The notes beneath the pieces were generated by a model. That model ran no database searches. It saw only the letters and a program-made list of their open reading frames with translations, and was not told where the DNA came from. From assembly GCA_003427395.1 (NCBI GenBank), contig BFEA01000192.1:296754-360753 (forward strand): 64,000 nt of DNA, given 5' to 3'. The translations under genes and the position numbers were made by a program. Shown piece after piece: positions 1 to 10,344 of the stretch. Within the stretch, counting starts at the first letter, position 1, and each line of letters starts with the position of its first letter. This stretch comes from Chara braunii. Lineage: Eukaryota; Streptophyta; Charophyceae; Charales; Characeae.

Positions 1-897
1 AGCAAGAGGTATGTCGACTTTCACGGAAGTCGACCAGATTGACTTAGACTTAGGAGTTCGTGTACTCACCCGGGAGTACTTAATTCCCTTCCTAAATCCT
101 GTCAGATCAAGTGATAGGAGAACTCCACGGGAGCCTCCCATAACATGATTTAAATAATTAGGCCATTAGCATCCGAACGATGCCAATTCATTAGTCATTC
201 CAAAACAAGTAGCAGGGTTACTCACCCGGAACTATCCCTTTTACGTGTCCAAAATCAAGTCACTCTTTTCCTCGTTAGAAGATCTCTTGATCAAACAAGT
301 ACTAGGATAACCCACCCTGGAGCCACTTTACTACGAGTCTGATGCGTAGGAGATAAGTCAACTTTCACGGAAGCCGACCAGATTGACTTAGACTGAGGAG
401 TTCGTGTACTCACCCGGGAGTACTTTATTCCCGTTCCTAAGTCTAGTCAAATCAAGTGAGAGGAGAACCCCGCGGGAGTCTCCTATAACCTGATTCAATG
501 TTAATTAGATAAACCATTAGGAACTTAAACAAACCAACTTCTTAGTCATACCAAAACAATTAGCAGGGTTACTCACCCGGCAGTACCCCTTTTACTTGCC
601 CAAACATAATCAACTCATTCTTTCCTTATTAATTGATCCCCAGATCAAACATAGTATTAGGAAACCCTCCCGGGAGTCACCCAAATACCAGTTCAATGCG
701 TAGGAGATCAAGACCATTTTAAGTTTAGTTTGCCCTGATCGTTCATTTTAATTGAGTACGAGGTATTGTTGACTTATACGGAAGTCGCACGGATTGATCT
801 AGACTTAGGAGTTCGTGTACTCACCCAGGAGTACTTATTTCCCCTCCTAAGTCTAGTCAGATCAGTGATAGGAGAACCCTACGGGAGCCTCCAATTA
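1..897. repeat. Satellite-like tandem array, 344-410 bp units
   Basis: Three copies of a unit begin near 17, 361 and 771, each with a block that reads 'acggaagtcg', then 'gacttaggagttcgtgtac', then 'tcacccgggagtac'. The first two are 344 bp apart and the third about 410 bp further on. Each unit is itself made of about four related subunits spaced 60-95 bp, all carrying a version of the motif TACTCACCCGGGAGTA (near 61, 121, 214 and 305 in the first unit). The array runs off the left edge of the window, so its full length is unknown. No coding potential is seen. Confidence 0.85.
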
Positions 898-1647
898 CCT
901 CTGTTTTTGTTTTCTCAAGACCATGCAACCTAGGTTCCTTCTCGGTTCTTTTCCTAGGTTCATTTTCCTCACCTCAGACAGATCCTCAATTCAAGTATAT
1001 TATACTTTTACTTTTGATATTTAGGTCCTGAAGAAAAGGCATAAACAGTATATCACACAATTATACAAGCAGACAATAGAAGGGCGTAGCCTTTAAGGTT
1101 ATATGGGAAAAGAATGAAGTGTACGTACCTTATGGTTCCCTGCCTCCAGAGTTCCTCCTGAACTCCGGCAGAGCTCCCGCAATCGTTCTATTTTTGTCGG
1201 ACTGCCTGAACATTTGTCTTTTACATAATATACTTTTTACTCTGATGTCTTTTATACCTTTCCAGAAAGTTGTGAAAACCAAGGAAATTAGGGAATTAGA
1301 TTATGGGAGAAATGGAGATGGATGGAGGAGGTAGATGCCATCACACGGTGACGATGTCTCTCTCCTTTCCAGGACTCCACCTCTCTTCAAACCTGATCTT
1401 CCCCCACTTTCCTGATTGTCAATCAACAAAGAATTTCAGACTGAGGCTTAATAACAACACCAATCATAACAGTAATCTTGGACAAATATGGAGACAAAAA
1501 GAAAAACTGAAGGGTTCAGATCAAACGAGAAGGGAGAAGGGTAGGTGGAGGTAGAGACGGTGAAGATATCTTTCTTCTCTCCAATATCCCACTTTCCCTC
1601 CATTTCTAGGCCCTTATGCCTAATGATAGCAATATCAATCTAATAAC
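898..1647. other. Unannotated unique sequence
   Basis: The stretch between the satellite and the first AAT microsatellite has only short uninterrupted reading frames (at most 83 codons) with no recognisable domain. I see no RNA gene or transposon end in it. Confidence 0.6.
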
Positions 1648-1669
1648 CAGCAATAATAATAATAATAAT

Positions 1670-1715
<46 letters not shown>

Positions 1716-1717
1716 GG
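1648..1717. repeat. (AAT)n microsatellite
   Basis: About 65 bp of nearly perfect AAT/ATA trinucleotide repeats. The poly-Asn or poly-Ile reading frames across it are by-products of the repeat and not genes. Confidence 0.95.
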
Positions 1718-3235
1718 ATTGTGAGCGATATATGCAAAACACCAAGTTGCGGGTCTGACGGATATTTGAGCAATCTTACACGAGCACATAGTATAAATGC
1801 ACCAAGTATCCTTCCACTCCGAACAATACAATGAAGTAATGAGCCAATGTCCAAGCCCGAAGGCCACATCAACACCGTAGCCAGAGTCGCTTTATCTGTC
1901 ATGCGCACAGCGCCCCGCCTACTCTACCATACTATCGTACGCTACAGTTGGTTCACACAACAGGATCACTTCGACTTACGAAGACCAATGTACATAAATG
2001 TCCACACCATCGGTGACCTCTCTTTCATGTACAAGGTACGTATGTTGCCACCCTCGATCAGACCTTGATTATCCCACACATCGCCTCACTCCCTGAAGAC
2101 CACCCGATCATCCGCTGTACCCCCTGGCGCCCAGCAGCCCGACTATGGCCGGCTGCTGTCTGACGGTTCGCTTGTCCGACTGCGTCTGTCGGATCTTCCG
2201 TCTGATTGTGTCTGTCTGTTTGAGCTTATATTTTCTTGTGTCAGTCTGTCTTTGTTAGTAGGTCCGTCTGTTTCTGTGTTTCGTATCTGTCTTTTTGTCT
2301 GTTCCTGTTTGTTTATTGTCGGATTATAGTATGATTGTAGCCAGTATTGCCATTCCACATGTCTGTTTTGTATTTGTCTTGCCTGTTCTGTACATCGATC
2401 GCTGTTTGTCTGGCTACCTGACCGAGTGTCCGACTGTTCTTGATTGTATAATGAACTACGGTAACACGCACACACAGTCAGTGCACATACATACATACAC
2501 ACACACATTTGCATACACAAAACTCATCAATATGCCGAAACCCAGGGATGCAATTATTCCATTGGCAAGGCTCGAAAATCAGTTGTGTTTCTCAGTCTAT
2601 GTTCTGACGGTTTAGCATATTTGGAAGACCAGGTTTGTCTCCTTTCTCCCGTGCTTTCATGCGCAGTCTATCTCCTCCTTCTTTCTAATTTCTTCCCCCT
2701 GTCCTTCCTCATTTTCCCCGTCTCTTCCTCTTCCTCCTTCTCTCTCTCTCTCACTCCCTCTTACTGTATTTGTCTGATTGGATGGTTATCTGTTGCTGTT
2801 TGTCTGTTATCTGTCGCCATCTGTCTCTCCATTTGCGTTTTCATCTGTGTCTTGTGCCTGTTTTTTCGACTACCTGTGTTTGCCTCGGTACGTCAAGCAT
2901 AGTCATCTGTGCCCGTATATCTATGTCTGTAAACGAAGGGGGCAAGGAAGAAAATCGTAGCCATTGCAGTAGTGGTAGTAGTAGTCATAGCCGCTATAAT
3001 TACTGACTGCAGAGTATGTGCGTGCACTCTTACAACAAGTTGCATGTGGGATATCCAGGGTGACTTAGTGTATGCGAGCCGAGAGAGAGGTGTGGGCTGA
3101 GTTACCGTAGCTGATGAAGTGAACTCAAAATCTGAACCATGTTCTCGGTTACGATATATCTGAGATCTCAATAGGCTCTTGCTGTCAATTTGTTGCACAT
3201 ACGTTATGCATGAGAAGTGTGAATGAAGGCGAGTC
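1718..3235. other. Unannotated sequence with CTGT-rich tract
   Basis: No supported gene. From about 2155 to 2430 the plus strand is rich in degenerate CTGTCTGT units, and 2650-2870 is pyrimidine-rich (TCTC, CTGT). Reading frames here reach 125 codons, but their composition follows the simple repeats and no domain is visible. Confidence 0.55.
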
Positions 3236-3285
3236 TGATAATATTAATACAAATAATAATAATAATAACTGATAATATTAATACA

Positions 3286-3351
<66 letters not shown>

Positions 3352-3352
3352 G
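3236..3352. repeat. (AAT)n microsatellite with duplicated flank
   Basis: A 28-bp stretch beginning 'gataatattaatac' is present twice in tandem and runs into about 70 bp of AAT repeats. Slippage-driven expansion is the simplest reading. Confidence 0.9.
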
Positions 3353-3559
3353 ATAATACCAATCAGTCAATAATAAAAAGAAATAATAAATTTAAATAAT
3401 ACAAAATGCAAGGAAAATGTGCAACAACGAACTTCAGAAATCAAACAGCATCATACACATAAAACCAGATAGTCATGATCTCGAACCAACAACAGAATTG
3501 CATCACAAGATCCACTACATAAGAGCACAGCAAAAACTCACAATGATAATGTTGGAATA

Positions 3560-4215
3560 GTCACATCATCATCAACAAAGAACCAATGTCGATTTCCTAT
3601 CTGGCGCTCTGCGCCCAGCTACATATGGCAGATCCTATGTAGCCTATACTACAAATTCATATGATGACGACAACAACTTCACCGAAGTACGAGCTTCCAA
3701 CAGCCAATGCCGCACGCCTCCAGCATTAGGTAAGTCTCTTGTATCACTCACAAGCTGGATCCCCACCACAGAGATGCCACGTGTACCCAAACCATCACGC
3801 ATATAATAATAATATTAATATTAATAATAATAATAAAAGAAAAAAATACAAGAAAAATAAGCAGTAGCGAAATGACAAATCCAGATCACACCTTCACATC
3901 GAAAGTCAGATAGTATCACTGTGCCCAGAGAGTAGCATTGCACCAATAATACACCAATGGAAGTTCGTGGTAATGAAAACCAATGTTAAGAAGAGCTTCT
4001 CTTGCATCTAACAACGTATGGATCCGGAGCCCTTCTCCCTACTCGGCGTTTTGGCACCTAGCCTACTCCTACACAGCTACTTTCTGCCTACTAATTGACA
4101 ATGCAATAGTCGATGTCAGCAGCCCACAAAGTACTTAAAGATGTCGCCATCGGCAGACCATCGTCAATACCAAGTATGTGCCCTTACATCATCATCATCA
4201 TCATCTTTCTCCTTT
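3560..4215 (-). repeat. Dispersed repeat family R1, copy 1
   Basis: The reverse complement of roughly 3900-4205 matches 40110-40500 on the plus strand. Shared blocks include 'gcattgtcaatt', 'agtagctgtgt', 'gctgctgac', 'ggcacatac' and a flanking GAT/CAT trinucleotide run. Identity looks about 65-75% by eye. The part at 3560-3750 also resembles the same family weakly (CGCCCAGCTAC-like blocks) and may be a second, older copy. No protein domain is seen. It could be a piece of a longer transposon. Confidence 0.6.
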
Positions 4216-4261
<46 letters not shown>

Positions 4262-4315
4262 GATTGCTCTCTTCTCTCTGTTTTTCTCGTTCTCTCATAC
4301 CTTTCTTTCTTTCTC

Positions 4316-4359
<44 letters not shown>
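4213..4359. repeat. (CT)n and (CA)n microsatellites
   Basis: (CT)n at about 4218-4258 and (CA)n at about 4316-4358, separated by a pyrimidine-rich spacer. Together with (CA)n near 4505-4540 and 4929-4950 and (TC)n at 4727-4770 they form a microsatellite cluster. Confidence 0.95.
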
Positions 4360-4399
4360 CATGGCAAGTTTGTGGATGATCGGCGGGGCGAAGTTGTGA

Positions 4400-4725
4400 T
4401 AGTGGCTGAACGTGAATGGCAGTGTATATTTCCATATTATGGCGGGAGATTCACTCGATTTTGCTCCTACCAACGGAAAGTGCCAAGTCGTCAGTCACAC
4501 GGTTAGTATGCATGCACACACATACACACACACACACACATAGGCATACACACACGTACCCACCCCCCACACACAACACAACGGCAAGTCGGCGCACGAG
4601 CGGGGATGAAGGCCCGACATTTGTGGCGCAAGCAACGGTGTATACCTCCCGGATGCAGCGGGAGATTCATTCGTTTTTGCACCTTCTCTCGGTGGAAGAA
4701 CCAAGATGCCAACCGCGAGATTGAT

Positions 4726-4772
<47 letters not shown>

Positions 4773-5110
4773 TGGTCGAATCATGAATGCCTTACACACA
4801 CAAACATTCGAGCCAAAATGGAATGAATCTGCCGCTAAAACGGGGAAATATACACTGTCACTTTTCTATTTGCTCATTCTATCGATCCAAGTAGCGCGCG
4901 TCGAGTCCGTGGGGCTGAAGACTTAGCTCACACACACACACACGCACACACATACTCCATCGATAGGATGAGCAAAACCGGAATGAATCTTCCGCTGAAA
5001 CATGGAAATATACACGGCTACTTTTTAGATTTCCTCGTTCTATTGATCCGAGTAGCATGTGGCGAGCCGCAAGCTTAACTCTTTGTCTCTTACACACACA
5101 CATATGTAAT
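4400..5110. repeat. Microsatellite-linked short repeat family
   Basis: A block of about 45 bp with the core 'atgaatct.ccgct.aaac.tggaaatatacac' occurs on the plus strand near 4820 and 4985. It occurs inverted near 4420-4460 and 4640-4680, and again on the plus strand near 28946-28985. Each of the four copies here is accompanied by a (CA)n or (CT)n run and by a second short block like 'gagccg.gag.ttgagactta'. This looks like a small mobile or slippage-prone unit that carries its own microsatellite. No coding potential. Confidence 0.6.
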
Positions 5111-5142
5111 AGTAATGTATCTTCCCTGTTTTTAACGTTAGG

Positions 5143-5222
5143 TGCATTCATTTATTTTATTTTATTTGATTTATTTGCTTATTTATTTATTTATCTATTT
5201 ATTTAATTGTTTATTTATCTAC
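5143..5222. repeat. (TTTA)n tetranucleotide repeat
   Basis: About 75 bp of imperfect TTTA/TTTG units. Confidence 0.9.
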
Positions 5223-5439
5223 CTCATGTTGGTCGTCGATAGTATTGGAGAGTGAGCCGCGAGATTGAGGACTTACCTGTTCTCTCTCTCATTCCCTCGT
5301 CGTCGTCCCGGTCGACACTCGATGCTCCCCGTTGCATCACGCTGCAGCCTACGGGGCGTATGACAGGCGAAAACATGCTTTCCAATGAAGTCGAGCGGAC
5401 AACGATCCCACCTCACGAGGCCATCAGTCGCGGCATGGC

Positions 5440-5905
5440 CAAGTGAGTGTTGTTCTCTCCACCTTCTCCCTTCTCCTCCTCCCTCTTCTTCTTCTTTTTC
5501 TTCTTCTTCTTCTCGTTCGCTGCGTGGTACTTTTGCCTCCGTTTGCTTCTTTTCTCTCTCCTCCAAAGCCGCGTTCCTCTTCTCTTTCGCGCGCCCTCCT
5601 TTCCTACTTCTGCGCATCCACCCCGCCTTCCTCTTTCTTGAGTTGCTCCTTGTTTCTCTGTGTTCGCCTTCCACGACTTCGCAATTGAGTCGGTTGATCG
5701 CGTCGTGCCCCCGCTCTCACTCTTCTACCCGCTCACGCGCATCTTTCTTCTGCGCAGCTTCATTTTCTCCGCCACGCGGTCATGCTCGTTAGCCATCTTC
5801 CTTGTTTACTGGCGCCATCTCTCTTCGACTCTCTTCCTCTCCTTCTCCTCCTTCTCCTCCTCTTCCTCCTCCTCCTTCTTCTTCTTCTTCTTCTACTCCT
5901 TTGTT
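5440..5905. repeat. Polypyrimidine-rich CTT/TCC tract
   Basis: Strongly strand-biased pyrimidine sequence with (CTT)n around 5482-5515 and (TCC/TTC)n around 5838-5900. Long Ser/Leu/Phe-rich or Glu/Arg-rich reading frames on the two strands result from this bias. No gene is supported between 5223 and 6125. Confidence 0.85.
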
Positions 5906-6125
5906 GCGTTCCTCTTTCCCCCCCCCATTTTCGTGATTGTATCGGTCAAATCGCGCTGTGCCCATGCTGCCTGTGCGCAAGCTTCCCATAGAGTCGTCTT
6001 CGACTCTGCGGGCTTGGCCACGCCTCCGGTTGTGGCACACAGGCAGCGCCTGTCTTTGATACCGAACCCGACCGCGACTACGGTACAGATTCGACCGTAC
6101 GAATCTACCATATGGGGCTCGAAAT

Positions 6126-6230
6126 CGTAACAGGCAAAAATAAAAATAAAAATAAAAATAAAAAAAATAACAATAAATAAGAATCTAATTATAACAATAA
6201 AAACAAGATAAATAAAAGAAAAAATAACTA
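6126..6230. repeat. A/T-rich AAAAT simple repeat
   Basis: (AAAAT)n and AATAA-like low-complexity sequence. A GTGCTCGCAGCAC palindrome follows at about 6269. Confidence 0.85.
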
Positions 6231-6382
6231 AGTACTAACTAACTGGCTCACTGCTCGAGCCACTTGTCGTGCTCGCAGCACAACAGAACCCAACTAACTA
6301 CTAACTTCTGATATCTAGTGCACGCGGTCGAGCCCCGACCGACTTAGCCTGGGTAAAAATGTTGATAAGCTCCTTTTAAAAA

Positions 6383-6466
6383 GGAGCTAGCCTCAGTAGT
6401 TGGGCGGACTCGATCCCCGTGCCCTATGCTTAACAGTCCTGCGCCTAAACCTACTGAGCTAGCTCC
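6383..6466 (-). other. tRNA-like sequence with A and B boxes
   Basis: The minus strand reads GGAGCTAGCTCAGTAGG at one end, which contains a good Pol III A box (TAGCTCAGTAGG). Further on it has GGATCGAGTCC, a good B box, and it ends TAGCTCC followed by TTTTT, a Pol III terminator. The 7-nt ends pair perfectly, and the pairing extends to about 16 bp with one bulge (CTCAGTAG with CTACTGAG). The T stem and anticodon stem do not pair as in a normal tRNA, so I read it as a degenerate tRNA, the head of a tRNA-derived SINE, or a tRNA-like hairpin rather than a working tRNA. Confidence 0.4.
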
Positions 6467-7275
6467 CACTTCAAAGAGAAGGGGAGCAACTCAGTACATA
6501 AACAGTATCGAAGCTCAGTCCGACCAGTGGACTGAGCCCGTTTTTCCTAAGTCTGTGCGTGTGCACGCTCGCCGGTCTGAGTACCTGTTTGAGTGCTTGT
6601 TGACTTGAGCGTGTGTGTGACCCGCAAAAGGCACTTGGTTAAGTGGACGACCTGAAAGACCGGTACTTACCTGCGGTTGTGATATTGAAGGTTGCGATAG
6701 GGAAAACACTCAAGTAGCGGGTATGCCGGTATCACACCAGTAGAGGTAGATGTGCGCGGCACTTGAGGCCGCGCAAAGGAAGAGAACAGTTGGCATTTTT
6801 AAAGGCCCACACCGGTTGTCGCCACTTGGTGTGGTGGTGGCTCATTTCTATTGGCTGCCCTGGCCGCGCGGCCGGAGCTTATATTATTATTTCAGTCCAC
6901 TTTCGAGCTTACGACGGCGTGACCAGCAGATTCTTCCCGTACTGTTCGGTCTGACGTCTCTAGACTCGATCTAATTTGTTCTTTTCTCACCGCCTGATCC
7001 TCTGACTGAGTTAGATCGTGGTCGACGCATCTCACGCGACCTTCTTCTGTTCTATTACAACCCTCCGGCCCTGGCGGTCAGAGAGTTTTAATTTTTCACT
7101 AACCCTCACCTGTTATTATATACGTCGTATCACTGTGAACGGTCGCCTAGGAATTTCGGCCTCAATGGTCGAGAAGTTTGCTTCACAGCACCGAGCCAGA
7201 AAAATTCTCACTTTTTACTCCAGACTGTTTCCGGCACGGCGACAGGGGTTGATAATGTATCATATGCAAAATCAT

Positions 7276-7305
7276 GAGCAAATACCCTTGTAAGGGTGTT
7301 TGCTC
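7276..7305. other. Strong hairpin GAGCAAATACCCTTG
   Basis: A 30-bp inverted repeat with 14-bp arms and one or two mismatches. A near-identical core (AATACCCTT..AAGGGTAT) recurs at 13030-13055. It lies about 240 bp before the tRNA-Asp-like primer-binding site at 7550, so it would sit inside the putative LTR and could form a structure in the transcript. Function unknown. Confidence 0.6.
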
Positions 7306-7540
7306 CGACAACGTCCATCGAAGGGAGGTGACAGCTCTCGTAAGGTGGAGGTAAGTCGTGCCTCGCGTAGGCCCTATCCTGTCGTAGGGGCTCGCGAGAG
7401 GTATGGCTGGCGCACTCGGCCGGAGCGGTCGTAGGCCCGTAGGAAGCTCCATTTGTGTGTTCGTGACGAGGTTGGTCTAACTCCTGCGTGACGCGGCCGA
7501 GAGGATCCCGCGCTCCCATGTGCGGTGCCGGACCGATGCG

Positions 7541-7567
7541 CCCGACAGGTGGCACCGTTGCCGGGGA
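7541..7567 (+). other. LTR end and tRNA-Asp-type primer-binding site
   Basis: The sequence CCCGACA (LTR-type CA end at 7547), then GG, then TGGCACCGTTGCCGGGGA at 7550-7567. The 18-mer differs by one base from the primer-binding site of the large element at 44260 and so from the complement of the plant tRNA-Asp 3' end. It marks an older LTR retrotransposon whose LTR lies to the left. I could not find the left boundary of that LTR or a matching 3' LTR by eye. The hairpin at 13030 and the CGCCCGACA at about 13952 are only candidates for the other end. Confidence 0.6.
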
Positions 7568-9690
7568 TAATGGCTGCCTACCGTTGTCCCTGGTGGAACG
7601 ACAACCAGGTATTTGAATGTGAGAAATAGGCAAATTAAGAAGTTTCTCATGATTTTCATGGTTAATCGATTGTTGGTATTGGATAGAGACCAAGTGAGGG
7701 GTGATTGTGCGAGCTGGGTCTGTTCGGTGCAGTAAGGGTGGCGCGAAAGGGATAGGCTTCGACTATGCGCCCACGTACGTTGACTATACGCGCACATACT
7801 TCGACTTCGACTATGCATTTGCGTACTTTGACTAGTATGACGGTAGTTGGAGTGAATACCTTTTTTAACTTTGATAGTTGATGGGTTCAGGCGATGATTT
7901 GCATGTTTGATACAACTAAGGTGGGGTGAGGTGGCATCAACAAAGTTAAGTGTGGTTGTTGTGGGAGTTGGCCGTGTAGGGTACCCATTATGGCTAAGGG
8001 GAGTTACCTGAGTGGTTTCGAGAGCGATGGTGCGCTTTGGCCTTAGAGTGAGGCCGAGGATGAGCAAGGGAGCCTATTACGCTAGAAGTCATCGAGAGAC
8101 TTCGCGAAGAGTTAAGCTAGGGGGGACCGAAGGCCTTGAGTGCGGGTTTTAAGCGGTTGTTTGATTACGGGACGTAGTAAGTCTATGTAAATACCGTCTT
8201 TGCGAGAAGGATGCCTGATCTTAGAGGTAGTCGGAGTAACAGTGAGGGAGTTAACACTTAGATTATTTGCCCACCTTTAAAAGGGCAATGGGTTGTAAGC
8301 GATGTTAGACCGTCACTGGGACCTTTCCTAGGTTTGGACCACCCACTTGGATCTATGGGTACGTGTCTGAGGGCATTTTTATTTGAGTTATACTCATCCA
8401 TATATGCCAGGTTTTACCTAGGTAAGTTTGTCTGATGTTTGATTATGTGAGGTTATGAGTTGGGTTTATTGTATAATTATCCTTGTCAGAAATGTTTACA
8501 TGGGTTATGTGTTTGGAGTATGTATTCGAACCTTATCAGTCTGCAAGGATTTATATGGGTGTCTCAAGTCCAGTTATTGACTTATGTCTGTCTACTAAGG
8601 CTTGTGTGTTTGGATTGCTCCTCAAACAGGGGTAGAGATCTTATGCAGAATCCACGTCTGATGCGGATTCAGAGGTGAATGGAGTGACCACCTCTTGAGA
8701 TAAGTGCTTCTCAAGAAATGGTCAATGTGTAAAGTCTACCCTAAGAAAGGTTGCAATCCTATGTTATTAGTCCCCTAAGAGATGGCTTTGAAGAAGTTAT
8801 AGTTTTGTCTTTGAGGTAGTAGTGAGACCCACGCTGGAATTATGTTCCTGGTCCATAGTGGGGTGTTGTTGTTATATCTTTTGTGATAAAATAACTACAC
8901 TACTACTGAATAAGAGAAAAGTATTTTAGTCTTGTTAGACCATGACCTATGAGGGAAACAACTACTACGTGCTGCAAAAAGGTAGGGGGTGAATCCCCAA
9001 CTATTTTTGTGTCAAGTAGGTTCACCATCACAGGACGGGATAGCGCACCCCGAAGCGTGCATGGTGAGGTTGATTACTTTGTAGGCAAGGGTCTGCAAGG
9101 AGCGAGTGCTGGAATCGGAGGGAGAAGCAGTGAGGGTTGATCCTTGAGCGGGTTTCGGGGATTTAAGATCCTATCCTTCTGAAAAAGGATTACACTGCCC
9201 CTCGTCACAGTATACTTCTGTCAAGGCCGTGGAGTAAAAGTATGGTACTCTCAACGGTATTATGACTGAGAGTGCTAAACCGTTGACAATCATATCTCTG
9301 CTGACATAGGTCTGTCGTATGAGATATTTATGTTTTGAGTGACTGACTAGCTTGTACATGGTATATCTGATTACTATGGGTATTGTGGTTGTCAGTTACT
9401 ATAGTAATATATCGTTTTTCGTGAATACTATAATTATGAATATTTTTGGTATCTATGAAAGCAATATTACCGTGATGTATTACCATTATTATTTTCTCTA
9501 AGTTGGGTGGTCATAGACACTTGAAAGGATGAATTTCTGTGAAAGATGATCTGAAGCTAAGACTTCAGGGGTAGGAATGTTGGAACATTGTCAGTATGAT
9601 AACGAAAGGCGTATGCTGGACGTTTTTCTGTGATGGGCAGAACCCAGACCAGAGCAAAGACAACTCGGGATGCCTTATGCAAAGGAGGAT
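7568..9690 (+). other. Leader and internal region of decayed retroelement
   Basis: No long reading frame and no recognisable domain. The position downstream of the primer-binding site at 7550, and upstream of an ORF resembling retroelement pre-gag protein, suggests it is the untranslated leader plus eroded coding sequence. Confidence 0.4.
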
Positions 9691-9696
9691 CCTAAT

Positions 9697-10344
9697 ATGG
9701 CCTTACCCGTTGAGAAGGAAGATGGACTCGAGGTATCATTGTCGAGGGGAGTCAAGGAAGGAGAGTATATCTCCTCCTGGTGGGACACATTGATGGACGT
9801 GGATCTTTTCGCTTGGATAAAGTCCGACTTTGATGATGATGAAGATTGAGCGATCGTGAGGGTAACCCTGTATGCATCTTCCTCATTCCGGGTCGAGCAT
9901 GGGATTGAGTTGGCACTTGGGAACGGGAGCATGCTTGCGAGGCCATTGAGGATAGCTGAGGGAGCTGCGATGAAGTGGACAAGAAAAAAGGTCCATGAAG
10001 GGGAAGAGCGAGTGACGACCCATGTAGAAGTTAAGCGTGCCGATGAATTTAGGTTTCCTTCTGCCCCACTACGAGTCGTTCTGCCTGAGTTTCTGGTAGA
10101 GAAAGGTCTCGGGGGACAAGAGAGGGTAAAGGCCGTAGCAAAGGTCGCCTTAAGGGCACGAGAATGGGGATATGGGCGCTTTACATGCGAGCTGATGTAT
10201 GGCTTGTACTTGGACCAAAGGTTTGTACCCCATAGTCAGGGACTGAGGGACATGGCCAATATTGTGGATGCCTATGCGAGCTTCCATGATCTAGAAGACG
10301 AGATTGTAGATTGGGATGAGGTTAGGGCAGTAGCAGGGCGATAG
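9697..10344 (+). pseudogene. Retroelement pre-gag-like ORF with one in-frame stop
   Basis: From the ATG at 9697 a frame of 215 codons runs to 10344, interrupted only by TGA at 9847-9849. The longest open part is 162 codons after the stop. It matches no family I know. The stretch just after the stop (VRVTLYASSSF, then ELALGNGS) resembles LKVTAIIFVEPAAW followed by PLVLGQGGG in the pre-gag region of the large Ty3/gypsy element (about 46596-46680). The preceding YISSWWD resembles NFMWVES there. Together with the upstream primer-binding site this suggests the same class of retroelement-encoded protein. Function unknown. A weaker alternative is an unrelated hypothetical protein. Confidence 0.45.

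Noticed and set aside
5385-6130. Ser/Phe-rich frames at 5.4-6.1 kb as membrane proteins
   Set aside because: They come from a polypyrimidine tract; hydrophobic composition is a by-product of CTT and TTC codons.
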